Shown here one piece after another: positions 15,925-24,446 of a stretch of DNA of 64,000 nt. Both the position numbers and the translations under genes were made by a program. The notes under the pieces are model-generated. The model had not been told where the DNA came from and did no database searches. It worked only from the letters and a program-made list of their open reading frames with translations. The stretch is from Streptomyces humicola (GTDB lineage: Bacteria; Actinomycetota; Actinomycetes; Streptomycetales; Streptomycetaceae): NCBI RefSeq assembly GCF_024436035.1, contig NZ_JANFNG010000002.1, positions 248,001-312,000 of the forward strand. The letters are read 5' to 3'. How positions within the stretch are numbered: position 1 is the stretch's first letter; each line of letters opens with the position of its first letter.

Positions 15925-16767
15925 ATGCGATCTGACGCCAATGCCCCGCTCACCAGCTTCGTCGCCGTCGGCGACTCCTTCACCGAGGGAATGTCGGACG
16001 ACCTGCCCGACGGCAGTTGCCGTGGCTGGGCCGATCTCCTGGCGAGTCGTCTCGCCGAGCTCTCCCCCGGCTTCCGCTACGCGAATCTGGCGGTGCGCGG
16101 CAAGCTGATCGGGCAGATCGTGGAGGAGCAGACGCACGTCGCGGCGACGATGGGCGCGGATCTGGTGACCCTGGTTGGCGGCCTCAACGACGTGCTGCGG
16201 CCCAAGTGCGACGTGGAGCTGGTCTGCGAGCGGCTGGAGGAAGCCGTGATCAGGCTTGCTCCCGGTTGCCGACAGCTCGTGCTGATGCGCAGCCCCGCGC
16301 GGCGCGGGCCGGTGGCGACGCGGTTCCTGCCCCGGATGGAACAGCTCTTCACCCATGTCGACGCGCTCGCCGCACGCCACGGCGCAGTGGTCGTGGACCT
16401 GTTCGGGGCCGAGGTGCTCGGCGACCGGCGGCTGTGGGCGGACGACCGGCTGCATCTGAACGCGGAGGGGCACCAGCGGGTGGCCGAGGCCGTGTGGCAG
16501 GCACTGGGTCTGCCGCCGCAGTACGACTGGGACGAGCCGTTGCCGCCGGATGTGCCGCCGGGGTGGGCAGCGCGCCGCGTCGCCGATGTGAGGTTCACCC
16601 GTCGGCATCTGCTGCCGTGGGTCGGCAGGCGGCTGACCGGCCGCTCCTCCGGGGACGGCCGGACAGGCGCGCAGTTTAGCGCTGAGCTGGGCAAAGCCTT
16701 CTGGGTCACCCCTGCGGACCACACAAACCCCGGCTCTGTGACGGACTGGCGACAGGTGGGGCCCTAG
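15925..16767 (+). CDS. SGNH/GDSL hydrolase with altered C-terminus
   Basis: A 280-residue cytosolic esterase-type protein. Catalytic blocks: Ser in GDSFTEGM (block I), Gly in the NLAVRGK region, Asn in GGLNDVL (block III), and Asp/His in DDRLHLNAEGH (block V). The body matches the usual Streptomyces SGNH protein through GRRLTGRSSGDGR. The last 33 residues (GAQFSAELGKAF onwards) look foreign, and the coding end abuts a degraded transposase on the other strand. The C-terminus was probably replaced by a rearrangement. Confidence 0.88.
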   Translation: MRSDANAPLTSFVAVGDSFTEGMSDDLPDGSCRGWADLLASRLAELSPGFRYANLAVRGKLIGQIVEEQTHVAATMGADLVTLVGGLNDVLRPKCDVELVCERLEEAVIRLAPGCRQLVLMRSPARRGPVATRFLPRMEQLFTHVDALAARHGAVVVDLFGAEVLGDRRLWADDRLHLNAEGHQRVAEAVWQALGLPPQYDWDEPLPPDVPPGWAARRVADVRFTRRHLLPWVGRRLTGRSSGDGRTGAQFSAELGKAFWVTPADHTNPGSVTDWRQVGP

Positions 16768-16774
16768 CCCGGAG

Positions 16775-17120
16775 CCCCGCCCGTCGGCCGCACGGGGCAA
16801 CGGGGTGGAGGCCTGCAGCCGCCGTAGGCGGCGCGGCTCCAACCAGCCGCGATTGACCGCGTCGTACATCGCGCCGTGCCCACGCCGGTGCCCGGCTGTG
16901 AGTGTCAGCTCGACCAGCGCGACGTCACCGGGCCGTCCGAGCACAGCACCGCGTCGGTGAGCTCGAAGAGCGCATCCGCCCGGATGTAGAGGCAGCCGTG
17001 GAACTGGACACGAAAGCGGGGCAGCATGCCCAGCGTGGCGTCAGCGGACTGTTCAGGGGCGAGACTCTTCACCAGCGGCCGTTCTTTCACGCGATGTTGC
17101 TCGACACCTCGAAGCGAACG
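16775..17120 (-). pseudogene. transposase N-terminal remnant (IS701-like), frameshifted
   Basis: Minus-strand frames read MLPRFRVQFHGCLYIRADALFELTDAVLCSDGPVTS and then, in another frame after about 16917, VELTLTAGHRRGHGAMYDAVNRGWLEPRRLRRL and PLPRAADGR. Together these are the first about 90 residues of the Streptomyces transposase family with RADALFELTDA and HRRGHGALYDALNRG. A small indel near 16917 breaks the frame and all catalytic residues downstream are missing. No inverted repeats or target duplication were recognised. Confidence 0.75.
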
Positions 17121-17125
17121 GCCGT

Positions 17126-17400
17126 CCTGCTGCCTCAGGAAACGAACCAAGATCAGCAGGTCAGGTGAACCGGCGAGGTCCAACAACAAGCTGATGTCTG
17201 GCTCTGGTGTGCGGGCGAGGCCTGGGCCCGGTCGTTTGGGTGGTGTGATCGCCGTCGCTGTGCATATTCGTGTGGCCCTTTAGAGTCGTTCCGGCTTTCT
17301 TCGATGGCGTCGGCGCGCCCTTGACTGCGTGCGCCGTCTGGCGCCCGATGTGACACAAGCGGGATCCACCGCGTGGCGAGGGAGCCGTGCCTCGAGGAGG
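17126..17400. other. intergenic, no gene recognised
   Basis: About 275 bases between the transposase remnant and the glutamate-synthase-like gene. No frame with recognisable protein similarity and no RNA gene. The left part may be non-coding DNA dragged in with the IS remnant. The right part should hold the promoter of the downstream gene; no convincing -10/-35 pair was found. Confidence 0.4.
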
Positions 17401-17407
17401 AACGTTC

Positions 17408-18952
17408 ATGCAGCCCCGGAGGATCGGCGCCGTCGCCGCAACAGCAGTGGCGCTGGTGGCAGCCCGCGACCTTGTCCAGAAGCGGCACGCACTGCTGCGG
17501 AACTTCCCCGTGATCGGGCACGCCCGGTACCTGCTGGAGACGATCGGGCCGGAGCTGAGGCAGTACATCGTGACCTCCAACGAGGAGGAGCGCCCATTCA
17601 GCCGTGACCAGCGCACCTGGATCTACGCGTCGGCGAAGGAGGAGAACAACTACTTCGGGTTCGGCACCGAGGTCGACGTCGAGCACGTCCAGGGGCACGC
17701 CTACCTGAAGCAGCGCACCTTCGCCGGCGCTCTGCCCGACGCGCACGACCCGCAGGCGCCGCTGCCCTCGGCCAAGGTGCTGGGCGGGCCGCGCGGGCGC
17801 GCCAAGGCCTTCCGGCCGGCGAGCGTCGTGAACATCTCTGCGATGAGCTTCGGCTCGCTCTCCGGCGCGGCCATAACGGCGCTCAACAAGGGAGCGGCGC
17901 TGGCCGGCACGATGCACAACACCGGCGAGGGCGGCCTGTCGCCGTACCACCGCAACGGTGGCGGCTTGGTGCTGCAGATCGGCACCTCGTACTTCGGCTG
18001 CCGCAACGAGGACGGCAGCTTCAACCTCGACAAGCTCAAGGACGTGGTCGCGAGCGCCCCCGTCAAGGCGATCGAGATCAAGCTCTCCCAGGGTGCCAAG
18101 CCGGGCCTGGGCGGGATGCTGCCGGGCGCCAAGGTGACCCCGGAGATCGCCGAGATCCGCGGCATCCCCGTCGGCAAGGACTGCGCCTCCCCGTCGCGGC
18201 ACACCGCGTTCAGCGATGTCGACTCGATGCTCGATTTCGTCGAGCTGCTCGCCACCGAGACCGGTCTGCCGGTCGGGGTCAAGAGCGCGGTGGGCGAGCT
18301 GGGCTTCTGGCAGGAGCTGGCCGCGCTGATGGCGCGTGGTGACCGTGGCGTCGACTTCGTGACCGTCGACGGCAGCGAGGGCGGCACCGGAGCGGCGCCG
18401 CGGATCTTCGCCGACTCGGTGTCGTTGCCGTTCCGGATGGGTTTCTCCCGGGTCTACGGCACTTTCGCCGAGCTCGGGCTCACCGACGAGCTGACCTTCA
18501 TCGGCTCCGGCAAGCTCGGCCTGCCCGAGAACGCCGCGGTCGCCTTCGCCCTGGGCGCCGACATGATCAACGTGGCCCGTGAGGCGATGCTGTCGATCGG
18601 CTGCATCCAGTCGCAAAAGTGCCACACCGACAAGTGCCCCACCGGCATCGCCACCCAGAACCAGTGGCTGGCCCGCGGCCTGGACCCGACCTCGAAGGCT
18701 ACCCGGGCCGCTGTCTACCTGCGCACACTGCGCAGGGAGCTGATGAAGGTCTCGTCGGCTGTCGGCCTCGCCCACCCGGGACTCATCACCGCGGACGACG
18801 TCGAGATCATGAACGGCGACTACGAGGCCCGCACCCTGGCCGGCGTCTACGGCTACAAGGACGGCTGGGGCGAGCTCGGCCCGCACCTTGCCAAGGAGAT
18901 CACCGAGCTGCTCGTCGGCGCGCCGACCTCCACGAACACCCGGCCGGAGTGA
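17408..18952 (+). CDS. FMN-binding glutamate synthase family protein
   Basis: A 514-residue stand-alone GltB-type synthase domain. Start ATG 17408 has GGAGG 6 bases upstream. The N-terminus has a short hydrophobic stretch (RIGAVAATAVALVAARDLV), possibly a membrane anchor. The FMN-barrel motifs are SMSFGSLSGAAITALNKGA, GEGGLSPYH, the VKSAVGELGFWQ lysine and DGSEGGTGAAP. The [3Fe-4S]-type cysteines are in IGCIQSQKCHTDKCPTGIATQ. It lacks the amidotransferase domain, so it is not classic GOGAT; its in vivo substrate is unclear. A hydrolase gene follows after 7 bases. Confidence 0.92.
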   Translation: MQPRRIGAVAATAVALVAARDLVQKRHALLRNFPVIGHARYLLETIGPELRQYIVTSNEEERPFSRDQRTWIYASAKEENNYFGFGTEVDVEHVQGHAYLKQRTFAGALPDAHDPQAPLPSAKVLGGPRGRAKAFRPASVVNISAMSFGSLSGAAITALNKGAALAGTMHNTGEGGLSPYHRNGGGLVLQIGTSYFGCRNEDGSFNLDKLKDVVASAPVKAIEIKLSQGAKPGLGGMLPGAKVTPEIAEIRGIPVGKDCASPSRHTAFSDVDSMLDFVELLATETGLPVGVKSAVGELGFWQELAALMARGDRGVDFVTVDGSEGGTGAAPRIFADSVSLPFRMGFSRVYGTFAELGLTDELTFIGSGKLGLPENAAVAFALGADMINVAREAMLSIGCIQSQKCHTDKCPTGIATQNQWLARGLDPTSKATRAAVYLRTLRRELMKVSSAVGLAHPGLITADDVEIMNGDYEARTLAGVYGYKDGWGELGPHLAKEITELLVGAPTSTNTRPE

Positions 18953-18959
18953 TCGCAAC

Positions 18960-19751
18960 GTGTCCGAAGAAGTGAGATTCAAGAGCGTCGTCGGCCCCGA
19001 GCTGGCCGGGTCGATCGACCTGCCGGAGGGCGAGGTCCGGGGCTGGGGGATCTTCGTCCACGGATTCACGCTCGGCAAGAACTCGCCGGCCGCCTCGCGG
19101 GTCAGCAAGCAGTTGGCCCGCGAGGGGATCGGCATGCTGCGCTACGACAACCTCGGGATCGGCGATTCCGACGGCAACTGGGGTGATGGTTCCTTCACCG
19201 TCAAGGTCCAGGACAGCGTCCGCGCGGCAAACCTGATGGCAGAGCGGGGGACTCCGGCGGATCTGCTGGTGGGTCACTCATGGGGAGGCGCCGCCGCCAT
19301 CGCCGCGGCGACCGAGGCGACCGGCGTCCGCGCGGTCGCCACGATCGGGGCGCCCGCCGACCCCAGCCACGTGGAGCACCAGTACGACGCGGTCGTGGAC
19401 CGTGTGCTCCGCGAGGGGCAGCACGAGTGGTTCGTCGGCGGGCGGACCCTGGTCCTCAAGCGCGCCTTCGTCGAGGACGTCCGCCGTGCCCGTCTGCACG
19501 ACCGGGTGCGTGAGTTGGACCGGCCGCTGCTCGTGATGCACTCGCCCACCGACGACACTGTCGACATCGCCAACGCCGCGGAGATCTTCCGCGAGGCGCG
19601 GCACCCGCGAAGTTTCGTCTCGCTCGAAGGAGCAGACCACCTCCTGACCGCACGAGGGCAGGCGCAGCGAGCCGCCCACATCATCAGCGCCTGGGCCGAC
19701 CAGTACATCCACGCCTCACGACCCGCAGGAAAGGACGTCTTGGGTACTTGA
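18960..19751 (+). CDS. alpha/beta hydrolase
   Basis: A 263-residue cytosolic hydrolase starting at GTG 18960 (MSEEVRFKS), 7 bases after the upstream stop, so likely one operon. The nucleophile elbow is GHSWGG, the acid lies in SPTDDTVD and the His in GADHLL; the oxyanion-hole motif is FVHGFTLGKN. Related proteins are often fused to an OsmC domain; here that domain is absent. Substrate unknown. Confidence 0.88.
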   Translation: MSEEVRFKSVVGPELAGSIDLPEGEVRGWGIFVHGFTLGKNSPAASRVSKQLAREGIGMLRYDNLGIGDSDGNWGDGSFTVKVQDSVRAANLMAERGTPADLLVGHSWGGAAAIAAATEATGVRAVATIGAPADPSHVEHQYDAVVDRVLREGQHEWFVGGRTLVLKRAFVEDVRRARLHDRVRELDRPLLVMHSPTDDTVDIANAAEIFREARHPRSFVSLEGADHLLTARGQAQRAAHIISAWADQYIHASRPAGKDVLGT

Positions 19752-20150
19752 GAGACCGTTTTCGCCTGATCAGAGCAACTTCACGCACGCCAGTACTGCG
19801 CCCTCGCCTCTCGCGTGACAGGCCCGTCCACGACGAGACAAGATCTTAGACTGCATATCTTTGAGCGAAGCAGACTTCGGTGGATGAGACTGGCAAATCG
19901 GGCTGCCGCAGGATCTCATCAGCCCCAGGGGCGCAGTGACGCCTCAGAAGTCACACCTCGGCGGTGGAACTATTTTTCAAGTCCTTGCTCTTGCGCAGGC
20001 GGAGGTCTATGAGAGGCTCGACGGCCATGGGTGTCACACCCTCCGGTGACGGGCGTCCACCCAAGCGGCCGGTGCTGCTGCCGATCGAGCCGTAGGACTG
20101 CACGCCTCCGGCTTGCGCGGACGGCCGTCGGGTGACCGTGGACCGCCCAG
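19752..20150. other. intergenic region upstream of purB
   Basis: About 400 bases with lower G+C than the neighbours, especially around 19800-20000. A minus-strand frame (19951 to about 20110) reads GSSTGRLGGRPSPEGVTPMAVEPLIDLRLRKSKDL, which I do not recognise; it lacks a convincing start. No tRNA-like fold was found. Only the right end has a clear role, as the purB promoter. Confidence 0.35.
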
Positions 20151-20164
20151 TAGACTCTGGACAC
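20151..20164 (+). promoter_or_regulatory. purB -10 element, probable leaderless transcript
   Basis: TAGACT fits the actinobacterial TAnnnT -10 hexamer and ends 8 bases before the GTG of purB. No Shine-Dalgarno lies in between, so transcription probably starts at or next to the start codon. A convincing -35 was not found. Confidence 0.5.
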
Positions 20165-21598
20165 GTGACCTCCAAGCCCCGCATTCCGAACGTCCTGGCC
20201 GGCCGCTACGCCTCGGCCGAGCTCGCCACCATCTGGTCCCCGGAGCAGAAGGTGGTGCTCGAACGCCGCCTGTGGCTCGCCGTGCTGCGGGCGCAGAAGG
20301 ACCTGGGGATCGAGGTGCCCGAGCAGGCTCTCGCGGACTACGAGCGCGTCCTGGATCAGGTCGACCTCGCCTCGATCGCCGAGCGGGAGAAGGTCACGCG
20401 CCACGACGTGAAGGCGCGCATCGAGGAGTTCAACGCCCTCGCCGGTCACGAGCACGTCCACAAGGGCATGACGTCGCGCGATCTGACCGAGAACGTCGAG
20501 CAGTTGCAGATCCGGCTCTCGCTCGAACTGGTCCGGGACCGTACGGTGGCCGCGCTCGCCCGGCTCGCGCGGCTCGCCGCCGACAACGCCGAACTGGTGA
20601 TGGCAGGCCGGTCACACAATGTGGCGGCGCAGTCCACCACGCTCGGCAAGCGGTTCGCAACCGCGGCGGACGAGATGCTGGTGGCGTACGAGCGGGTCGA
20701 GGAGCTCATCGCGCGCTACCCGCTGCGCGGCATCAAGGGCCCGGTGGGCACCGCCCAGGACATGCTGGACCTGCTCGGCGGCGACACCGCCAAGCTCGCC
20801 GATCTGGAGCGCCGGATCGCGGAGCACCTGGGCTTCGCGCGGGCCTTCACCTCCGTCGGCCAGGTCTATCCGCGCTCGCTCGACTACGACGTCGTCAGCA
20901 CCCTGGTGCAACTGGCCGCCGCTCCCTCGTCGCTGGCGAAGACAATCCGGCTGATGGCCGGACACGAGCTGGTGACCGAGGGCTTCAAGCCCGGCCAGGT
21001 CGGCTCCTCCGCGATGCCGCACAAGATGAACACCCGCTCCTGCGAGCGGGTCAACGGTCTCGCGGTGATCCTGCGCGGCTATGCCTCGATGACGGGTGAG
21101 CTCGCCGGGGACCAGTGGAACGAGGGCGACGTGTCGTGCTCGGTCGTGCGTCGCGTCGCGCTCCCTGACGCCTTCTTCGCCCTGGACGGCCTGCTGGAGA
21201 CGTTCCTGACGGTGCTCGACGAGTTCGGGGCGTTCCCCGCCGTGATCGCCCGCGAGCTCGACCGCTATCTGCCGTTCCTTGCCACCACCAAGGTGCTGAT
21301 GGCCTCGGTGCGTGCCGGGGTGGGCCGGGAGGTGGCGCACGAGGCCATCAAGCAGCACGCCGTCGCCTCGGCGCTGGCGATGCGCGAGAAGGGTGCCGAG
21401 CGCAACGAGCTGCTCGACCGCCTCGCCGACGACGAGCGGATCCCCTTGGACCGGGCGGGACTTGACGCACTGATGGCCGACCGGCTCTCGTTCACGGGCG
21501 CGGCCGCCGACCAGGTCGCCGCGGTGGTCCGGCGCGTCGAGGAGGTCGTGGAACGGCACCCGCAGGCGGCCGCGTACACGCCCGGGGCGATTCTGTGA
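20165..21598 (+). CDS. purB: adenylosuccinate lyase
   Basis: Catalyses two steps of purine synthesis: SAICAR to AICAR, and adenylosuccinate to AMP, with release of fumarate. 477 residues from GTG 20165 (MTSKPRIPNVLAGRYASAEL). The superfamily signature GQVGSSAMPHKMNTRSCE is intact, as are the GHEHVHKGMTSRDLTE segment and the GRSHNVAAQ catalytic His region. It is longer than the B. subtilis type, as is usual in actinobacteria. The following gene mug starts 26 bases downstream. Confidence 0.97.
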   Translation: MTSKPRIPNVLAGRYASAELATIWSPEQKVVLERRLWLAVLRAQKDLGIEVPEQALADYERVLDQVDLASIAEREKVTRHDVKARIEEFNALAGHEHVHKGMTSRDLTENVEQLQIRLSLELVRDRTVAALARLARLAADNAELVMAGRSHNVAAQSTTLGKRFATAADEMLVAYERVEELIARYPLRGIKGPVGTAQDMLDLLGGDTAKLADLERRIAEHLGFARAFTSVGQVYPRSLDYDVVSTLVQLAAAPSSLAKTIRLMAGHELVTEGFKPGQVGSSAMPHKMNTRSCERVNGLAVILRGYASMTGELAGDQWNEGDVSCSVVRRVALPDAFFALDGLLETFLTVLDEFGAFPAVIARELDRYLPFLATTKVLMASVRAGVGREVAHEAIKQHAVASALAMREKGAERNELLDRLADDERIPLDRAGLDALMADRLSFTGAAADQVAAVVRRVEEVVERHPQAAAYTPGAIL

Positions 21599-21623
21599 GC
21601 CCGGCGCGCACCACGGGCCGCGC

Positions 21624-22181
21624 ATGACGCCGGAAGAGCTGGAGGCCGCCCGCGGCCGTACGGTTCCCGATGTGGTCGCGGACGGTCTGGACGTGCTCTT
21701 CTGCGGGATCAATCCCGGGCTGCTCTCGGCCGCTACCGGGCATCACTTCGCCCGTCCCGGCAACCGGTTCTGGCCCGTGCTGCACGCCTGCGGTTTCACT
21801 CCGCGTCAGCTGGCTCCGGCGCAGCAGCACGAGCTGCCCGGCTTCGGCCTCGGCATCACCAACGTCGCGGCCCGGGCGACGGCCCGCGCCGACGAGTTGA
21901 CGGCGGCAGAGCTGCGCGAGGGAGGCGAGCAGCTCGCCGCCACCGTGCTGCGTTACCGGCCGCGCTGGCTTGCGGTGGCGGGCGTCACCGCATACCGCAC
22001 CGCGTTCGGTGAGCGGCGGGCACGCATAGGGCCGCAGGAGCGGACCATCGGCTCCACACGCATCTGGGCACTGCCCAATCCGAGCGGCCTCAATGCGCAC
22101 TGGACGCTGCAGACGATGGCCGAGGAGTACGCACGGCTGCGCGCCGCCGCCGGCCATCACTGCTGGTCCGGACCAGGATGA
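21624..22181 (+). CDS. mug: G/U mismatch-specific DNA glycosylase
   Basis: A 185-residue uracil-DNA glycosylase superfamily member that removes U or T mispaired with G. The active-site motif GINPGLLSA near residue 28 and NPSGLNAHWT at the C-terminus are the MUG signatures. Start ATG 21624 follows purB closely, so cotranscription is likely. Confidence 0.93.
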   Translation: MTPEELEAARGRTVPDVVADGLDVLFCGINPGLLSAATGHHFARPGNRFWPVLHACGFTPRQLAPAQQHELPGFGLGITNVAARATARADELTAAELREGGEQLAATVLRYRPRWLAVAGVTAYRTAFGERRARIGPQERTIGSTRIWALPNPSGLNAHWTLQTMAEEYARLRAAAGHHCWSGPG

Positions 22182-22249
22182 CCCCTCGCCGCACCGCCGT
22201 GCGCCGGGTACGATCCGGCCACACACGTGCAAAGGCAGGAGGTCGTACG

Positions 22250-23425
22250 GTGGTGCGGCTCACCGGCGGGGACCCCTCGCTGCTCCGCAGAATCAACTCC
22301 GCGGTGGTTCTGCACGCCCTCCGTGAAGCCCGGCCGCTCACCCTCACCGAGCTGGTGCAGACCACAGGCCTGTCCCGGCCCACGGTCGAGGGGGTGATCG
22401 AGGGCCTGACGGAGGCAGGTCTCGTCGTCGAGGCGGCCGCCGATCCGGCCGACCCCCGCAGACAGGGCCGTCCGGCGCGGCGCTTCCGCTTCCAGGCCGA
22501 AGCGGGCCATCTGCTGGGCATCGAGATCTCTCCGCACCGGGTCCATGTGGTACTCGCCGATCTCGGCGGCAGGGTTCTGGGCCGACACGGTCACGAGCTG
22601 GAGGAACAGCAGCCTGCCGACCACCGTCTGGAGCGGGTGCGCGGCACCGTCGCCGAGCTGCTGCGCAGGTCGGGCGTGGCGCGCTCCACCCTGTGGGCGG
22701 TCGGCGTGGGCAGCCCCGGCATCGTCGAGTCGGACGGCACCGTCAAGCTCAGCACGGCTCTGCCGGGGTGGACCGGGCTGCCGCTCGGGGAGCGGCTGCG
22801 CCGCTCATTCCGCTGTCCGGTCCTGGTCGAGAACGACGCCAATGCGGCCGCGGTCGCCGAGCACTGGTCCGGTGCCGCGGTGGGCAGCGACGACATCGTG
22901 TTCGTCATGACCGGGCTGAGCCCCGGCGCCGGATCGCTGATCGGAGGACGGCTGCACCGCGGATTCGGCGGCGCGGCCGGTGAGATCGGGGCCCTGCATC
23001 TGCTGGGCCGCGAGGCGACGCCCGAACGGCTGCTGTCCACCACGGGCAGACCGCTCGACCCGCTGGACGAGCGGGCGGTGGCCCGGGTCTTCAAGCTCGC
23101 CCGCGACGGCGACCCGCAGGCCCGGGAGGCAGTGGAGCGCTTCGTCACGCGGCTGGTGCACGACGTGGCGGCGCTGGTGCTCGCGCTCGACCCGGAGCTC
23201 GTGGTGATCGGCGGATGGGCCAACGGGCTCGACGGAGTGCTGCAGCCGTTGCGCGACGAACTGTCGCGCTACTGCCTGCGCACGCCGAAGGTCACGCTCT
23301 CTGCGCTCGGCTCGGAAGCGGTGGCCACCGGGGCACTGCGGCTGGCCCTCGACCACGTCGAGGAACAGCTCTTCGCGGTCGAGCAGCCCCCGGGCACCGG
23401 CCCAAGCGCGGGCCCACGACGATAG
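22250..23425 (+). CDS. ROK family transcriptional regulator
   Basis: A 391-residue sugar-sensing regulator or kinase-like protein. N-terminal winged helix (LLRRINSAVVLHALREARPLTLTELVQTTGLSRPTVEGVIEGL), then a ROK domain with GVGSPGIV, the ATPase-type LVENDANAAAVAEHWSG and a degenerate zinc loop. The frame opens at 22178, but GTG 22250 has AGGAGG 7 bases before it and is the better start. The Cys-rich zinc motif of active ROK kinases is missing, pointing to a regulator rather than a kinase. It converges on a GntR gene. Confidence 0.9.
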   Translation: MVRLTGGDPSLLRRINSAVVLHALREARPLTLTELVQTTGLSRPTVEGVIEGLTEAGLVVEAAADPADPRRQGRPARRFRFQAEAGHLLGIEISPHRVHVVLADLGGRVLGRHGHELEEQQPADHRLERVRGTVAELLRRSGVARSTLWAVGVGSPGIVESDGTVKLSTALPGWTGLPLGERLRRSFRCPVLVENDANAAAVAEHWSGAAVGSDDIVFVMTGLSPGAGSLIGGRLHRGFGGAAGEIGALHLLGREATPERLLSTTGRPLDPLDERAVARVFKLARDGDPQAREAVERFVTRLVHDVAALVLALDPELVVIGGWANGLDGVLQPLRDELSRYCLRTPKVTLSALGSEAVATGALRLALDHVEEQLFAVEQPPGTGPSAGPRR

Positions 23426-23453
23426 CGCGTCGCGTGCCCGCGGGCGCCTGCTG

Positions 23454-24236
23454 TCAGGAGGCCTGGCGCTGCTCTGCGCCGTCGTGGTGAGTGATCTCCA
23501 TCGACCCGGTGTCGCCGAAGGTCAGGCGGCAGGTGTCGGCCCGGTACGTCGCCACCGCGACCGCGACGACGCGTCCGGCGGCCACGTATCGGGTGGTCAC
23601 CACCAGAACGGGGGCGCCCGGCAGCCGCTCCAGCTGCTTGGCGTCCTCGGCGCGGGCGGAGCCGAGCTCGACGGCACGGTCCTCGCTCTCCAGGTCGAGT
23701 CGGTTCAACTCCCGCAGCACGGCACGGGGATGGGTGGCCGGGGAGAGCGTCTCCGGCAGCCCCGGGACCGAGGTACGCGGTACGTACAGCAGCTCGGTGG
23801 CGACGGCCTGGCCGTGCATCATCCGCACCCGGCGGACGGTGTGCACGAGGGTGCCTGCGTCCGCGGCGCTGTCGGGGTCCTCGCCCAGCAACCGGGCGAC
23901 GGCGGCAGGCGCCGGGGCCTCGACGCAGCCGACCGTGCGCCACGCGTCGCCCGCCGCCCCCGGCCAACTGCCCTGGGCCGGGCCGATGGAGACGCCCATG
24001 CGCGGCGGTGCGACCGTGGTGCCGACACCGCGACGGCGCTGCAGACGGCCTTCGAGCTCCAGCTGTTCCAGCGCCTGGCGGAGTGTGGCGCGGGCGACGC
24101 CGAAGCGCGCCGCGAGCTCCCGCTCGTTGGGCAGCACCTCGCCCACCGCGAACTCCGAGTCGAGCGCCTCGTTGAGCACGGTCTTCAGATGCCAGTACTT
24201 CGGCTCCTGCACCGGCTCGAGATGCGTGGTCCCCAC
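23454..24236 (-). CDS. GntR family regulator with UTRA domain
   Basis: A 260-residue HutC/DasR-type regulator. The N-terminal winged helix is YWHLKTVLNEALDSEFAVGEVLPNERELAARFGVARATLRQALEQLELEGRLQRRRGVGT. The C-terminal UTRA effector domain ends CRLTFGDTGSMEIT. The frame is open further upstream, but GTG 24236 (GTTHLEPVQEPKYWH) fits the family and has GAGG upstream. It is divergent from a short-chain dehydrogenase across a palindrome, which it may bind. Ligand unknown, probably a phosphosugar-like molecule by family. Confidence 0.9.
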   Translation of the reverse strand: MGTTHLEPVQEPKYWHLKTVLNEALDSEFAVGEVLPNERELAARFGVARATLRQALEQLELEGRLQRRRGVGTTVAPPRMGVSIGPAQGSWPGAAGDAWRTVGCVEAPAPAAVARLLGEDPDSAADAGTLVHTVRRVRMMHGQAVATELLYVPRTSVPGLPETLSPATHPRAVLRELNRLDLESEDRAVELGSARAEDAKQLERLPGAPVLVVTTRYVAAGRVVAVAVATYRADTCRLTFGDTGSMEITHHDGAEQRQAS

Positions 24237-24293
24237 CCTGTCCTCCGCAATCGGCGTGTGCTGCACGGGCCTTGGCCCGCCTCGTGTTTTTCC

Positions 24294-24312
24294 ACCCTTG
24301 TTTATTAAGGGT
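24294..24312. promoter_or_regulatory. AT-rich inverted repeat upstream of GntR gene
   Basis: ACCCTT-gtttatt-AAGGGT with perfect 6-bp arms, 58 bases upstream of the GntR start and in a strikingly AT-rich patch for this genome. It is a candidate autoregulatory operator or part of the promoter. Confidence 0.4.
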
Positions 24313-24446
24313 TGTTTCACTACTACGCGACGATAGGGCCGCCCCCCGCCTTGGTCAAGACCAATGCTCCACTGCCTGACGCCCACGGTCGGCCGGATAC
24401 GATCAGCGTTCACGAGATGTTCGCGAAACGGGAGGTATCAGGCCAG

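Noticed and set aside
19752-20150. Possible tRNA or small RNA upstream of purB
   Set aside because: No cloverleaf arms or TTCGA-type T loop could be found on either strand.
23454-24413. Longer 319-residue start for the GntR regulator
   Set aside because: The extra N-terminus runs through the AT-rich palindrome and promoter; GTG 24236 gives the family length with a nearby GAGG.
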